From Boswellia sacra (Eukaryota > Streptophyta > Magnoliopsida > Sapindales > Burseraceae): a stretch of 64,000 bases of DNA. The stretch lies in the NCBI GenBank assembly GCA_013180625.2, contig SNVD02010473.1, positions 1,798,001-1,862,000 of the forward strand, written 5' to 3'. Below, piece after piece: positions 36,480 through 48,918 of this stretch (the first letter of the stretch is position 1; the number at the start of each line of letters is the position of its first letter). The notes under the pieces were generated by a model that had not been told where the DNA came from, did no database searches, and was given only the letters and a program-made list of their open reading frames with translations. Position numbers and translations under genes: made by a program.

Positions 36480-39400
36480 GCTCGATGGGTGTTTTTTCAG
36501 TTTCAGCTCAGGACGGGGTATCGAAACGGTACCGTATAGTGATGTCTGTTAGCCACGCCCTATGGGCTTGATAGAGAGCCCAATTTTCATTTCGAAAATG
36601 GGCTATTGGGCCAATTATTCTGATCCAACAATGGGTCAATTTTTTCGTCAGAAGCTGAATTTAACTTATTTGAGACTTAGAGATTTTTTTTGTAATGTTT
36701 TTCTTTTAACTTAAAAGTTAGTGGAAGACATTTTCATCTAAATAAAAATAAACTAAAAATTTTAGTTTTTATTTGAATGAAAATGTCTTAATCATTTATT
36801 ACTATTATAATTCTTTTAAATGTCTTTATAAAATTTATTTATGATTAATTTATACATAACCTAATATTTTAATTTTAGAACATTATTATTTATTTCTAAT
36901 TTTATATTATGATGCTCTGTATTTTTTAAAAATATTTTATGATCATTTAGTTTATTTATATATCAAATTCTTTAAAAAAATAACTTCTTCACCCAATTAT
37001 ATACATTTAAATAAAGTAAATTCGTAACAAATTTTGGTATAAAAATATTTTTATCATGTGAAATAAAATAGTGAAAATAATTTATATAAATAAAGATATA
37101 TGTATAAAATCATTAGTTTTTAGACATTTTTATTTAGATATTAAAATTTAAAAAAAATATATAACATTCAGATTTTTATATTCAGATCTAATTTGATTTC
37201 AGTTTAATTCAAACCTGATTTCAGATTAAAAAAAAAATCGCCTCCTAATATGATAAAAACTTTAAAAATAAATAAATGATCATCTAATATTTTTTATAAA
37301 AAAAGTAAATAAAATATTTAAAATAAAAAATTAAGATATTATTCTTTCTTCTTAAGAAAATAGGATGCAAGTTTGGCAATATTAAATATTTTGGTTGTTG
37401 CAATAGCCAAAAGAAAAATAGAAACAAAAAATCGTCAACAATTTCTTCTACGTCGTCATCTTTATTTTAATTGATGATAAAATTGTGCTAAATAATTGAT
37501 AAAAAGTAAGACTGCTTCCTAGCAAAGATGATGAGGAGTTGTCTTTAGAAAAAGGATGAAAGAATTAATCATTGCTGTGAAGATAAAAAAATGGGTAATC
37601 AAATTAATATTGAAAAGGGTTATTGAGAAGTAAGAGTAGATTCATAACGATTCAGTCATAGTCAGTGAGGTGGATGAAAACTGATGAACACCTTACAATC
37701 AGGAATGGTTTTGGGCCCAACCGAGTGAGGATTGGCATCCTTATGTCCCTCTCCCAGTGCACTATTGTGAAGGACTCTCTATCCTTGCCCTAGGCCCAGT
37801 TTAATTTTTTAAACCACCAGAGACTGAAGATTCCCTGAAATGATTAAACATCCTCGTCAGTAAGGCGACTTGACCTGAAATATAACCTTGAAATAAATTA
37901 AATAATTGTCTATTAAACTGAATTTTTAAGATACTGTTATGTTTTATGATAAGAAGGCAAAAAAAATATTATAGAGGAGATAAAGGTTTAAAACAATTAT
38001 GTAAAACAAATAGGATTTAGATCATGTGAGATGAAAGATATAAAGTTTTCTATTTTTAATAATAATTTCAAAAGGTTACAATAATTTTTTTAAATAAATA
38101 ATTTAAATATCTTAGGTTGAGGTAGGTCCACGTATTAACCTAAACAGATTTCAGAGATCAAGAATTGTGCGCATCCTCACCTCGATCCCCAAACATCACC
38201 CTACCCCTTTTCCTATTTTTGAATGATCCCTCAAAGAAATTTTAACATCCTTATTTGTAAGTGTTGATGCTGAAAATCGGTTCGACCTTCAGCTTACCAG
38301 TAAAATTTACATTTGTTATAGAGGATCTAACTCAATAAGCTTGTAGAGGATTTGACTCAACTAGGGGTGATGAGCAAGGAGTTTAAAGCCATGTGTTTGT
38401 TAAGATGACTACTATGTTGCGATCAACCGAGGCTCTAGCAATGTAACTGAGATGCACACAAAAAGAAAATAAGGGGTCAAAGGCGTCGGAGATGTGGCCC
38501 ATGATAATCCTTCGATGCTCAAGTCATAGATTGAAATATAAAGAAAAATATCTAGTTGACTAGGGAGAGACGAGATAAAGATAGAGTTTCAGGTTAGAGA
38601 GTATTCCAAAACTTGATTTGTAGCAAAGGGCCATATTTATAAGAGATTCCACGTATAGGTGGCTATGGCTATATGCATACCTGCTCAACACCAAGCTACA
38701 TACAAGAGAGTTGGTGTTAACACCTGAAGTAATGAAAGTACCTGAAAGACAGGAATTTCCTTCAAGAGACACATAGAGAGAAACTTCTATAGAGTCTTGT
38801 GCATCCCATATTTTATTAATATTTATGAAACTTTGAAGGTAATCATTAAACTCAGAGATGTGCAGCTCTTTATTAAATATTTTCCTAACACTGATGGCTA
38901 TGACTTAGGAACCTATGCCATGCAATATATTTGCTGTTAAAATTGACAGTCGTGTTATTTGTCACTAACCAAGGTATTCGTTATAAGATTATCTAGTCGA
39001 CCAAAAAGCCTTAATAATAAGAGCGACAACAAAGTTTTCGTCAACAAGATTAATAATGAAGGATTCATTATTTCGGAAGTCATGCTGCCATATGAGATAA
39101 AAACATATATTTCAATTAAAATATAAAAAAATTATATTCCTTGATTATGTGGCTTGAAAAATTAATTTCATTGATTGCTTCAATTTTTCATCCAATAATA
39201 AAGATCAGAATGAAGGTGATGATCGCTTGTGTGTATCATGATATCATTAATATATATTATTATAGATAATTTTCACAGCCCAAATCCAAGCCTAAATCCA
39301 GATTCCAAGTCAATTGAGAGCGAATTAAAAGCCAATTTAATTAGACCCCGAGGTTCGAACCAGACAAGAAACCTCTAAGCCTATAAAAGGGCAAAATGCC

Positions 39401-41480
39401 CAAGGTTGACCAAGTCAAATGTCACGTCACCTCATGCATGTTAGGATGCGGGCCATAATGCCAAATGGCACAATATCCTACTCGTTGCCATCATGATCCC
39501 TAAAACGAGAGATAAGTGGTTATCATCTCAGCACACATGCACTAATCTCCACATTCATGGTTAAACGGTAATTACGTACCGCAACCTCCGGCACTTGTGT
39601 TCCAAGGTAACTCCGTCACTGTATATACAACTCCAGGGTAAGCCGAAGGTAAGTACGTCTAACTTAGCTAAATCATTGTCCAGATACACACCTTACGGTC
39701 ATTGACTTAAACAATCAGCACCACACGTCGACAATCCCGCAAGCACCAATAACGATTACATCTTTTTTTAGGAGGAAAGCTGACGCAGCAGCAGCAGCAG
39801 CAATGATTTCTTTCTTATTTCTTAATTTTTCCTGATTTGTAATAAATTTGCCCATCCAAATTTTGACACAAATATACCATCCAAGAAATCATTTTTTTAT
39901 TAATTAGTTTGCACAAATATATTGATGTAATTAATAAATATTATTTTTATTGTAACATAGTAGAAATTATAAGGGGAAAATTTTTAAAAATTTTGAAGTT
40001 CACCAAGAAAAATCAAGTTCATTTTTGTAACTTTTCCTCTATTGCTAGAGATTATAAATTTCAAAGGATAAGATAAAAAAATAAGAAGAACCAATTTTAG
40101 TTCTTGCTTGGATAAGAAAATATAAGCCCCCCAAAAATAGAAGCCATGAGTATAGAATAAGCGCATGAATCAAAAGTATAAATATCAATCAGGTTAATGA
40201 AAGTCCAATCCCACCTAGAGCCCATCATAAGAAGACTATACCTGAAATAAAGGAAGGATCACCAAGTGTCTAAGACACTTAACAACACTCCAAAGCTTCT
40301 TAAAGTAGAGAAGATCTAATGTTGATTTCGTGTAGGTTCCAATGGTACGAAAATTACAGATATCATGTTGATTTCATGCAATTTCCAAATGTCGTAACAA
40401 TTTCCAAATATTATGTTGAGTTCTTTTACATGTTTCAAATATCATGACATTTTTCAAAAGTCATGATATTAAGTTTAAATTTCAAACTTTTAACCATTAG
40501 TTTTATCGAAGCTTATCATGTTTCAAATTTGTCGTAGTACTTTTAGAGGACTTGTTATCTTGATTTCAATTTGGAGAGTTATGATTGATTCGAGAGCTTA
40601 TAAAAAGAGAAATTGATAAGTGATTTTGTTGCAATCGTTGAATTAGCTGCTAGAATGCAGAGAATTAATTAAGAGCTTAAGCATCTCGATATTGCATGCT
40701 TTTGCTTTTACAGGTTGTAATTTGTAACCAAGAGCTTCAATATTACAACCCAACAAAGAGTTAAGCAGGCCTTATTAAGCTCTTTAATTTAACCCCTATT
40801 CGTCAACAATTCCTTTTGTTTTTTTAAGGTGGGGCATGACTGGGGAATAGTATACCCCGACCCCAACCCATTTCCCCTGCCAATATATCTTACCAATCTA
40901 AATAAAATGATTAATTAATCATTTTCATGTTAATATAAAATATTAAATAAATATCTGTGAAAAAATATATCAATAAATAATATTTAAAGGAAAAATCATC
41001 TACGACTTTATTTTATTGATCAAGTGATAGTGAAAAGAATGAGTAAAGAAACAAAAAGAAGTCTTAAAAAAATGAAAAATATATAAAGAGATAATATCAT
41101 AAAATTATGTTCCATGTCAATGTAGTATTATCTCTATCTTCTTTTCAAGGCTCTCAATTTCTTATTTGTGAGATAAGAGGAGAACTAAAATTGATGCATT
41201 TAAGAAAAAATAAAGGTGTTTTAAAAATATCGATAGCTAATGGCTTTCCTAGTTTTATTTTAAATAATTAATTTAAGTTTTTAATAAAAAAAGGTAATAA
41301 TATAATTTAATATTATTACAATAATTAATATATTGTATATAAAATAAAAATAATATTATGTTTTATGTTTTTAATTTATAATGTTAAGATGCGGAGAGAG
41401 TACAAGTACATGGTAGTAAATTCATCCCTATTTCATCATAATGGAGGGAGTAATTTCTTACTCTCGGCCACGCCCCATCC
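36480..41480. other. Transposon-rich spacer
   Basis: No intact gene. The segments at about 38,260-38,800 and 39,280-39,780 are less AT-rich than their flanks. They carry features common in degraded LTR retrotransposons (CCTATAAAAGGGC near 39,380, TCCTTCGATGCTCAAGTCA near 38,510), but I could not pair two LTRs or find gag-pol frames. The segment 40,340-40,480 repeats short blocks around ATCATG and TTTCAAAT. Confidence 0.4.
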
Positions 41481-41489
41481 CTATAAAAT

Positions 41490-41703
41490 GAATAATGCTA
41501 CTCTTACAAACTATTTATATAAATTCATTTATACAAAATGATGTGACATAATGTGATTTGATAAATAAATATAGTAATTTGATAAATATATATTACTAAT
41601 AAATGATATTAATTAAAATGAGTGATGTGACGATTATATAAGGATGTCACATCAGTTTGTACATGTGAATTTGTATAAATAATTTGTATGAGTAGCATTA
41701 CTC
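41490..41703. mobile_element. Mutator-type MITE, 214 bp
   Basis: Perfect 9-base duplications CTATAAAAT flank it (41,481-41,489 and 41,704-41,712), the Mutator length. The inverted ends extend about 55 bases with few mismatches: GAATAATGCTACTCTTACAA on the left against GAGTAATGCTACTCATACAA from the reversed right end. It is short, non-coding and forms a near-complete hairpin. It is the cleanest of three copies in the window. Confidence 0.85.
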
Positions 41704-42821
41704 CTATAAAATATATCACATTCCTTCTCTAACAGAGGAGGATCCCCGTGAGTATCCAACCGCACGATATATTTTGTTATCTCGATGAGAGTCTAAGTTG
41801 TTTAAGATTATTGACATATATAAACTATTATATTTCTTCGTGACTCATAATTTTAGACTCATCCCATGGATATAGGCATGGAGCCGAATCCATTAAAATA
41901 GTTGTCTTTCCTATTTTGATTACTTTGATAATTTGATAAGTGGATCTTAACAATTTTTTTCTTTCATAGAATAAACAATATTTGACAAATTATATGACAA
42001 ATGATATAACATGCCTAAATGCGTAGTACATCACTTTAAGGGTACAAAATTATGAATATATCACTTTAAAAACCTCATTCACGTGTTCATCTCTCATTAG
42101 ACTCAAATCTATTTTACCGTTCATGATTAAAACTCAATCTTGAAAAAATAAAATACACAAAAAGTGAAAAGATGTGATTAATTTCCCTATTATTAGGTTA
42201 GAGAATAAGCAAGGGACAAGACAAGGAATCTAATCAAACTACTAAATAATTATTAATGCTCGATTCCCATACTCGCAAAAGGTACAAAAGATGACCGTTG
42301 AGCTTAAGACAAGCTGAAGCTCCGGTGCCAGTAGGTTCTTCCCTTTTCTTTAACACCTTTAGGATAATATTAAACAGATCCCAATCATTTTATAAACTTG
42401 AAAAACCTCCTCAAAGTCCTATCAATTTGATAAATTTCTACTGAATCTCTTGCAACCCTTGCAGTATAACTTTTTATGAGATAATTGGGTATTAAAAGTG
42501 GAATTGTATTGGAAGGGCACTAATTACCATTCATAAAATTTGTCGACTCATACGATTTTTTGTAATTTTGACAAATTATTGGGGTAATAAAAATTATGAA
42601 ACATTGGGGATGTACTGAATTTTCCGATTCCTTTGATGCACTTTGTTGGTTTCTGTAAGTGATTCATGTTCATTGGGCCCTTCAATTTATTATCTCAATC
42701 TCACCCCATATAAATCCAATGGCATTCCACCAACTGATCATAAAAGTTCTGTAACACTGCCAACGGCTAATCAACAAGAAAAGTTGTCTTGGGTTCTTAA
42801 AAATATGTACATAAAATTGAA

Positions 42822-42853
42822 AACAAAAAACAAAAACAAAAACAAAAACAAAA
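42822..42853. repeat. (AAAAAC)n microsatellite
   Basis: Five or so units of CAAAAA/AAAAAC lie in the upstream flank of the glucanase gene. Confidence 0.85.
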
Positions 42854-43077
42854 AGCCACTGTTCAGTAACACTGCCTGGTGACCGTAAATTTTGCAGATG
42901 ATATCTTAGCCGTTCATCTTTCTGATAATGTATTGACGTGATTTATTGGACATTTACAAGCTTTTCGTCTTAATATTTCTTCCGGCATTTACCGAATTAC
43001 CTCACTTTGCTTTTTCTCTTACTTGGTTTCCATATGTGCTGTTAGTGTTACCATTTTCACATTTGTAACTCACTACA

Positions 43078-43085
43078 TATATAAA
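43078..43085 (+). promoter_or_regulatory. TATA box of the glucanase gene
   Basis: TATATAAA lies about 200 bases before the start codon. It is followed by a CT-rich leader (CTCTCTCTCTCTG near 43,110), which suits a start of transcription near 43,110. Confidence 0.6.
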
Positions 43086-43283
43086 GCTAGCTAGCTTGCA
43101 GGCTCAGACTCTCTCTCTCTGTTTGGGTATCTTTACTTGCTTTTCTTGGTTCAACTTGTGACTGCTTTCACATTCACAGACTCTCTCTTTCTCTTTCTCT
43201 TCTGATTGTTATCTTCTTTGGAGATTCTTTTGTGGGGTGTTTTGAGAAGTAGAAGATTGATTGAGTCTAGGACTCTAAGTTCA

Positions 43284-46200
43284 ATGGCTGTGCTTAATAT
43301 TCTCATTCTGCTTTTTGCAGTTTCTGCTGTTGGAGCCGATGAAGGTGAGATTTTTCTTCCTTCTTCTTCTTCCTTTTTTTTTTTGTATGAAAATTTGCCG
43401 TTTCCTTCTTCTTCTAGTCTAGCACTTGCTTTTTATGCATGTATTTCTGTGAATGATTTTCTCTTCTGTGCTTGTGATTAGTGACTGAAATTTGTATCTC
43501 AGCACTCTTTTTCTACTTTTTTTAACAGCATTGTCTGCATGCGTTTCTTTGAAGCATCTATTTGTTCTCTTTCTATCACTCCACTCGCCACAGAACCATT
43601 TTGTGTCTTGCTTATTGTCAGCATTAATGCTTCATTCATGGTGGAATTTGTAAGTACATGTCAATGAGCTACTGATCTATAATGGGTTGTCAAGGAAATT
43701 AGCTCAGAGAGCACTAAGAGTACTCTATGTGCCACACTTCTTTTTTTTTGGGTTGTGAGTGTGGGTAGGTTGGATATTGATTGTGAAATAAAGGAGTAGA
43801 GAAAGAGGTGTTGGGAGTTTCCATTTAACTCCTTGGAGATCAGGGAACTAAGAGGATCTGCCGTTTGCTTAATGGCAGTCCACAAGTTTGTATTTGCAGG
43901 CTAGCTTTAATTGCTGCTTTCAAGAAATCTGCTCGGGAACGTTTGTCCCAGAATTCGTAAAATAATTAATATGCAGATTATTCTCTTTCTTTTTCTGTTT
44001 CCCGTGCTTTAAATATAAAAATGTATATAAGAAGAAAGAAAAATTAATGCATATATAAGAGGGACCTCCATAGTCCATTTTTGTTGTCTTCCAGCTCATT
44101 TTACCGCGTTTTTCTATAATGTGACAGTGCTCTTTGTCTTGGTAGTGCTGATAGTCAACAAGTTAGAGAATTTAGGCATCCTTTTTTTTCTTTTTAGGAA
44201 TTAGTATTGGTGATGCCGTGGCCCATTGGAACATCCCATGCCCCATTGTTTTATTTCTTTGAACTTCGGTACACCATTCTGCATTTAGTAATATATATAT
44301 ATATATAATATTCGTATTTTATTGATTCGTCCATTACTGCCATGGTGCCATCCAGAGTCAATTCTTTACTAGTGCAATCTCTGCGGAATTCCCAGAATAT
44401 GTGCTAGTCAAAACACAAAAATTTCCTAATCACAATTTCCCTAAAAAGAAAGCTAAATATCATAGCGAGGCTATGAGATTACATAGGCATCCATGTTGTT
44501 GCATTTTTTACCCTAATGGACGAAGTTGGTTCGCCTAAGTTTACTGGAAATTCCATTGGTTATCCAGGATTTGGTTTTTAACTTCTTGGTAACTAGCATC
44601 AATTTTGAAAGCCTCTTTAAGCTATGAGATAGTTCTACTACTCAAATGTTTAACATGAGGCATTAATGTATATTGCAATTTGATGTGGAAGTAGTTCTGG
44701 TGTATGTGCATTTGAAAACCGTTGTTACTTCAAAATCTCGATGAACATGTGAAGTTGATTATAGCCCTCTAAGGTACCTAAGAGAGTAAGACGAGGCTTT
44801 TTTGTTCTAGAAGATGATGTTGGAATTTTGCAAAGGCATCTATGTGCTTGTTGGAGACAGCTTATTGCTAGCATACATATTGTCCGGTCTTAAAAGATAT
44901 TGTGGAAAGTAGTTAGTGGTAGATTGAGTTGAAAATGTACCTACGCAATTGACTCACCTGTTTATGCTTCCTATAAGCACATTGATGTGCTTTCAAAAAT
45001 AATAATAATAATAAATCCTCCTAATTGACGTTTAATAAACCCATGCATGTGAAATAAATGCATAACACTACTATTGTTCCTGCAGATGCTTTCATTGGTG
45101 TGAATATTGGAACTGACCTTTCAGACATGCCACATCCTACTCAAGTAGTAGCCCTACTAAAAGCCCAGAATATCCGACATATCCGGCTTTTCAATGCTGA
45201 TCGTGGCATGCTTGTTGCACTTGCAAACACAGGAATTCAAGTTCTTGTTACTGTCCCGAATGAGCAACTTCTTGGAATTGGCCAATCAAATTCTACAGCT
45301 GCTAATTGGGTATACCGCAATGTTGTAGCACATTACCCGGCCACCAATATCACAGGCATATGTGTTGGTTCAGAGGTTCTAAATACTCTCCCAAATGCAG
45401 CACCAGTTCTTGTTAATGCCATGAAGTTCATTCAGTCAGCTCTTGTTGCATCCAATTTAGACCGCCAAATAAAAGTTTCAACTCCCTTTTCTTCCTCCTT
45501 GATTCTAGATTCTTTCCCACCTTCTCAAGCCTTTTTCAACCGCTCATGGAATCCTGTTTTGGTTCCCATGCTAAATTTCCTGCAGTCCACAGGTTCTTAT
45601 CTCATGCTCAATATATACCCATACTATGATTATATGCAATCAAATGGTGTCATTCCACTCGATTATGCCCTTTTTAAGCCTCTTCCTCCAACCAAAGAGG
45701 CTGTTGACTCTAACACACTTGTTCACTATTCTAATGTGTTTGATGCTATGATTGATGCCGCATACTTTGCGATGGCATTTTTGAACTTCACTAATATTCC
45801 TGTCATAGTGACCGAAACGGGTTGGCCATCTAAAGGTGATTCTAACGAGCCAGATGCTACCCTAGAAAATGCCAACACTTACAACAGTAATTTAATTAGA
45901 CATGTGCTGAACAGAACTGGAACTCCCAAACACCCTGGGGTTGCCGTTAGTACTTATATCTATGAGCTCTACAATGAGGACACAAAACCTGGGCCACTCT
46001 CTGAGAAGAACTGGGGATTGTTTGATGCAAGTGGAGATCCTGTTTACATACTACACTTGACTGGTTCAGGATTGGTGTTGGCAAATGATACTACAAACCA
46101 AACTTTTTGTACTGCTAGGGATGGTGCTGATCCAAAGATGCTGCAGGCTGCTTTAGACTGGGCTTGTGGACCTGGAAAAGTGGATTGCTCGCCTTTGAAG

Positions 46201-46772
46201 CAGGGAGAACCATGCTATGAACCAGACAATGTGATTGCACATGCAACTTATGCTTTTGACACTTACTATCATCAATCAGGGAAGTCTCCAGACGCCTGTA
46301 ACTTCAATGGGGTGGCTTCAATCACCACTACAGATCCAAGTAAGATAGCATACATATTTCATGCATGAATTAGCAATGTAGTTAAAGTTGTATGATAAAA
46401 TGTAACCGTGCACTGATTCTCGACCTGGTTTTGCTGATGCAGGTCATGGTTCTTGTACATTCCCAGGAAGGTAAACAAACCTGCTTAAACCTTGTTAATT
46501 TCAAATATTATCATTTGCATGCAATTAACTGGCATAAGCTTTAAAAGGAATTTTTGAAAAGAGGCAGTGAAGGATAACACTATATCTTTTACTGATTAAT
46601 TTGTTCAATGCAATGCAGCCTTGGCAAGAATGGCACCCTCGGAAACATAACAGCCCCATCTATGAATTCCACAATCTCAGGTTCTTCTGCCAACAAGATC
46701 TACAATAATGGCGCATTGACAAGTATTTTGACTGTAATTAGACTACTAATATGCAGTGTCATTTTCCTTTAG
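43284..46772 (+). CDS. GPI-anchored endo-1,3-beta-glucanase (GH17 + X8)
   Basis: Exons 43,284-43,344, 45,086-46,339, 46,443-46,470 and 46,619-46,772 join in phase into 498 residues. Residues 1-18 (MAVLNILILLFAVSAVGA) form a signal peptide on its own small exon, followed by a 1.7-kb intron. The GH17 domain begins at FIGVNIGTDLSDMP. The predicted acid catalyst is Glu117 in GICVGSEVLN and the nucleophile is Glu264 in IVTETGWPSKG; both motifs are intact. From about residue 361 an X8/CBM43 callose-binding domain follows (FCTARDGADP onward, Cys-rich, closing at SHGSCTFPG). The last residues are a Ser/Asn-rich linker and a hydrophobic tail (LTVIRLLICSVIFL), the form of a GPI-anchor signal. It should therefore act at the outer face of the plasma membrane or at plasmodesmata, hydrolysing callose. 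The closest Arabidopsis relatives I recall are the At1g66250/At2g01630 type. Confidence 0.95.
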
Positions 46773-47059
46773 TACTGTTGGAATCTTTCACCAAGATTTA
46801 AATTTTTGAAAGACAGATTGTCTAGACGGTTGTAAGTTGGTAGTTTTTGGGTAAGTGGTCCATTCAATTTTGTACAAAACAAGCTTGAGTTGAGAGCGTG
46901 TGGATCTGAGGGGCTAGCTTCCATTGAATCATTATCATTCTTATTAATTTTTGGTTTAACCTTTCTAGCCATCTTTGGCGGTCTATTGCTCTATTTTTGT
47001 GCTGGCTATAACTATGCTTTTTCTTGGCGACTTTTAGTGCCTTACTCTGTCTTGTGGAT

Positions 47060-47218
47060 CCTCCTCCTCCCCTCCCCTCCCCTCCCACCACCCCCACCGC
47101 GCCCCCACCACCCAACCGCCCACCCCCGCCACCGGCCCCGGCGCCCCCGCCCCCGCCCCCAACCCACAAAAACAAAAACAATCCAAACAAAACACCGGGC
47201 CACAAAAAAAAAAACCCT
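47060..47218. repeat. Extreme C-rich, T-free low-complexity tract
   Basis: From 47,084 to 47,217 there is one T in 134 bases. The first part is CCCTCCCC/CCCCCGCC-like and grades into A-rich ACAAAAACAAAAACA. The Gly- and Pro-rich frames that cross it are artefacts of composition. The minus strand would be G-rich enough for G-quadruplexes. It starts about 290 bases beyond the glucanase stop codon. Confidence 0.85.
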
Positions 47219-48035
47219 CTTTTCTGCAACAATACTTCGTCCTGCGAATTGAAACAGTTTCTTTCTAAACTTTTATGGATACAACATACAACTACAAAAA
47301 CTATTTGTAATTATTTGTAATACATCAAAGAGATGTTCATAAGTGAGTTTTGATTTTTTTTTTAAGACAACAGGGTAATAGCCTTGAATTTTAAAAATTA
47401 ATTGGGTATGATCAACACTGTTAATTGATCAAAATCAGATGGATAATTTTATATCTTTTAGGTGTTGTTACAACTTACAAAATTAGCAATTTTATCCAAA
47501 CTTTTGTAAACTAATGTTAAGAATTGTTCTTTTAAAATAATTTTTTTATTATAAAAGTAGACACAATTAAAAACAAAAAAGTATTTCTCTTTCAAAAAGT
47601 GCTGAACTCTCTCTTATCCAAATCCTTGATGAAATACTTGGAAAATAGAAACATTTTATTTAAATGTTTTAGTCTTACGATCAAGTTATTAAACTAAAAA
47701 TTACAACTTTAAATTTCAGTAAAAATTTTGAATCATTTATTTATTATAATAGCTAATGTTTCAAAATTTTTAATTGATAGTATTTCTGAATTCTGACCTT
47801 ATATTAACTAGATAATATTAATATTTGAAGGATTTATGTTCCATTTTAAGCTCAGGATTAAGATACTGTATTTCAAATCTTTTATCATTTAAATTTAATT
47901 ATTTACTAAACATAGAACAGATAATTAAGTTCTATTTTTTGAGCACAATGATGATTTCTTTGTGAACCGTGAGAAAAAAATTGTAAAACCCCAATGTTAG
48001 GGGTGAATATGTAATTTCATTTTTTCTGAGGAAAA

Positions 48036-48484
48036 AAACCCTAATTTTACCAGATGCTATATAATGCCAAGCTAAGCCCTTTCGTTTCTTCATCTTCTAG
48101 GCTCTGCAAACCCTAGTTTTGATTTTCTTAGAAAGCTTAAATTTTCCTGCTTAAAGAGCATCTTATCTTTCTATGAGTCTCTGTGATTATAATCCTCATA
48201 TTACAGAGAGTACGAAAGATGCGAAAAGTAAACAATGGGTACCTTTGGACAAGCAGATTCCTTTGTTGTTGTTTATTCTCATGGATTCTTGCTCTTTCTC
48301 GTAGGTTTCACAATCTTCCCACTTTCCAAACACATGGTTGGATTGCTCGATGATGATTGATTTTGCTTTAACCACACCGAATAGAGGCCGAGGTGGGATT
48401 CTGGATGTCTTCGACTTGAGCCTTGGAATTTCGGCTGGTGACTGCTTCTTGTACTTGATGGTGCTTGATGACTCTTCTTTCTAA
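48036..48484 (+). other. Telo-box/TATA promoter with short interrupted frame
   Basis: A telo-box AAACCCTAA (48,036-48,044), TATATAA (48,058-48,064) and a leader copy AAACCCTAG (48,108-48,116) resemble the promoter and 5' end of plant translation-machinery genes. An ATG at 48,173 opens 43 codons to TAG at 48,302. The same frame then continues for 59 codons (including TWLDCSMMIDFALTTP and GRGGILDVFDLSL) to TAA at 48,482. GTAGGT at the TAG could be a splice donor, or the TAG could mark a pseudogene. A 90-codon frame is also open on the opposite strand across 48,196-48,473, so the coding strand is not settled. I recognise no family. Confidence 0.3.
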
Positions 48485-48918
48485 GAGAATGAGATTTTTT
48501 TAGAGAGAAGAAGAAGGCTCTGTCAAGCGCTTGGAGTTGTTCTGGGTTATTCATTGGCTTAAGTTTTAGAAATCTGCCCACTTTGAGCTCTCTTATGTGG
48601 ACAACTTTGGCCTTTCAACTGAGAGCAATCATTATTTATTTATTTCTCTTATTTATTTGGAAAATTGAGTTCCTGTTTTTTAGTACTTGGGATTTTTGAG
48701 CTGCATTTGTGAAACTAATAATGATTCAAGATTTTAGTTGTAGTTAATTATAGACGTATAGAAATGTATATAATTGGTTATACTTGTACATTGCCATTTC
48801 AAGAACTAGAAGGGATATATTTGAATACGATCCCTTCTATGGGGATATAAACTCTGCAACTGAGTAGACTAAAGCCGTATTATATTACATATATGTTACA
48901 TTGTGGAGGTGTGATGCA

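Noticed and set aside
39340..39372. Possible tRNA (GAGGTTCGAACC, B-box-like)
   Set aside because: No A box, acceptor stem or anticodon arm can be formed around it. The surroundings look like a degraded retrotransposon.
38260..39780. Intact LTR retrotransposon
   Set aside because: LTR-like motifs occur, but I found no second LTR, no primer-binding site and no gag-pol frame, so only a decayed remnant can be claimed.
46769..47320. Gly-rich and Pro-rich open frames on both strands
   Set aside because: They are produced by the C-rich, T-free tract, which cannot contain most stop codons. No conserved motif or start context supports them.
48331..48470. C/D-box snoRNA near the telo-box unit
   Set aside because: A GATGATGA-like C box is present, but no properly placed CTGA D box and no terminal stem could be found.
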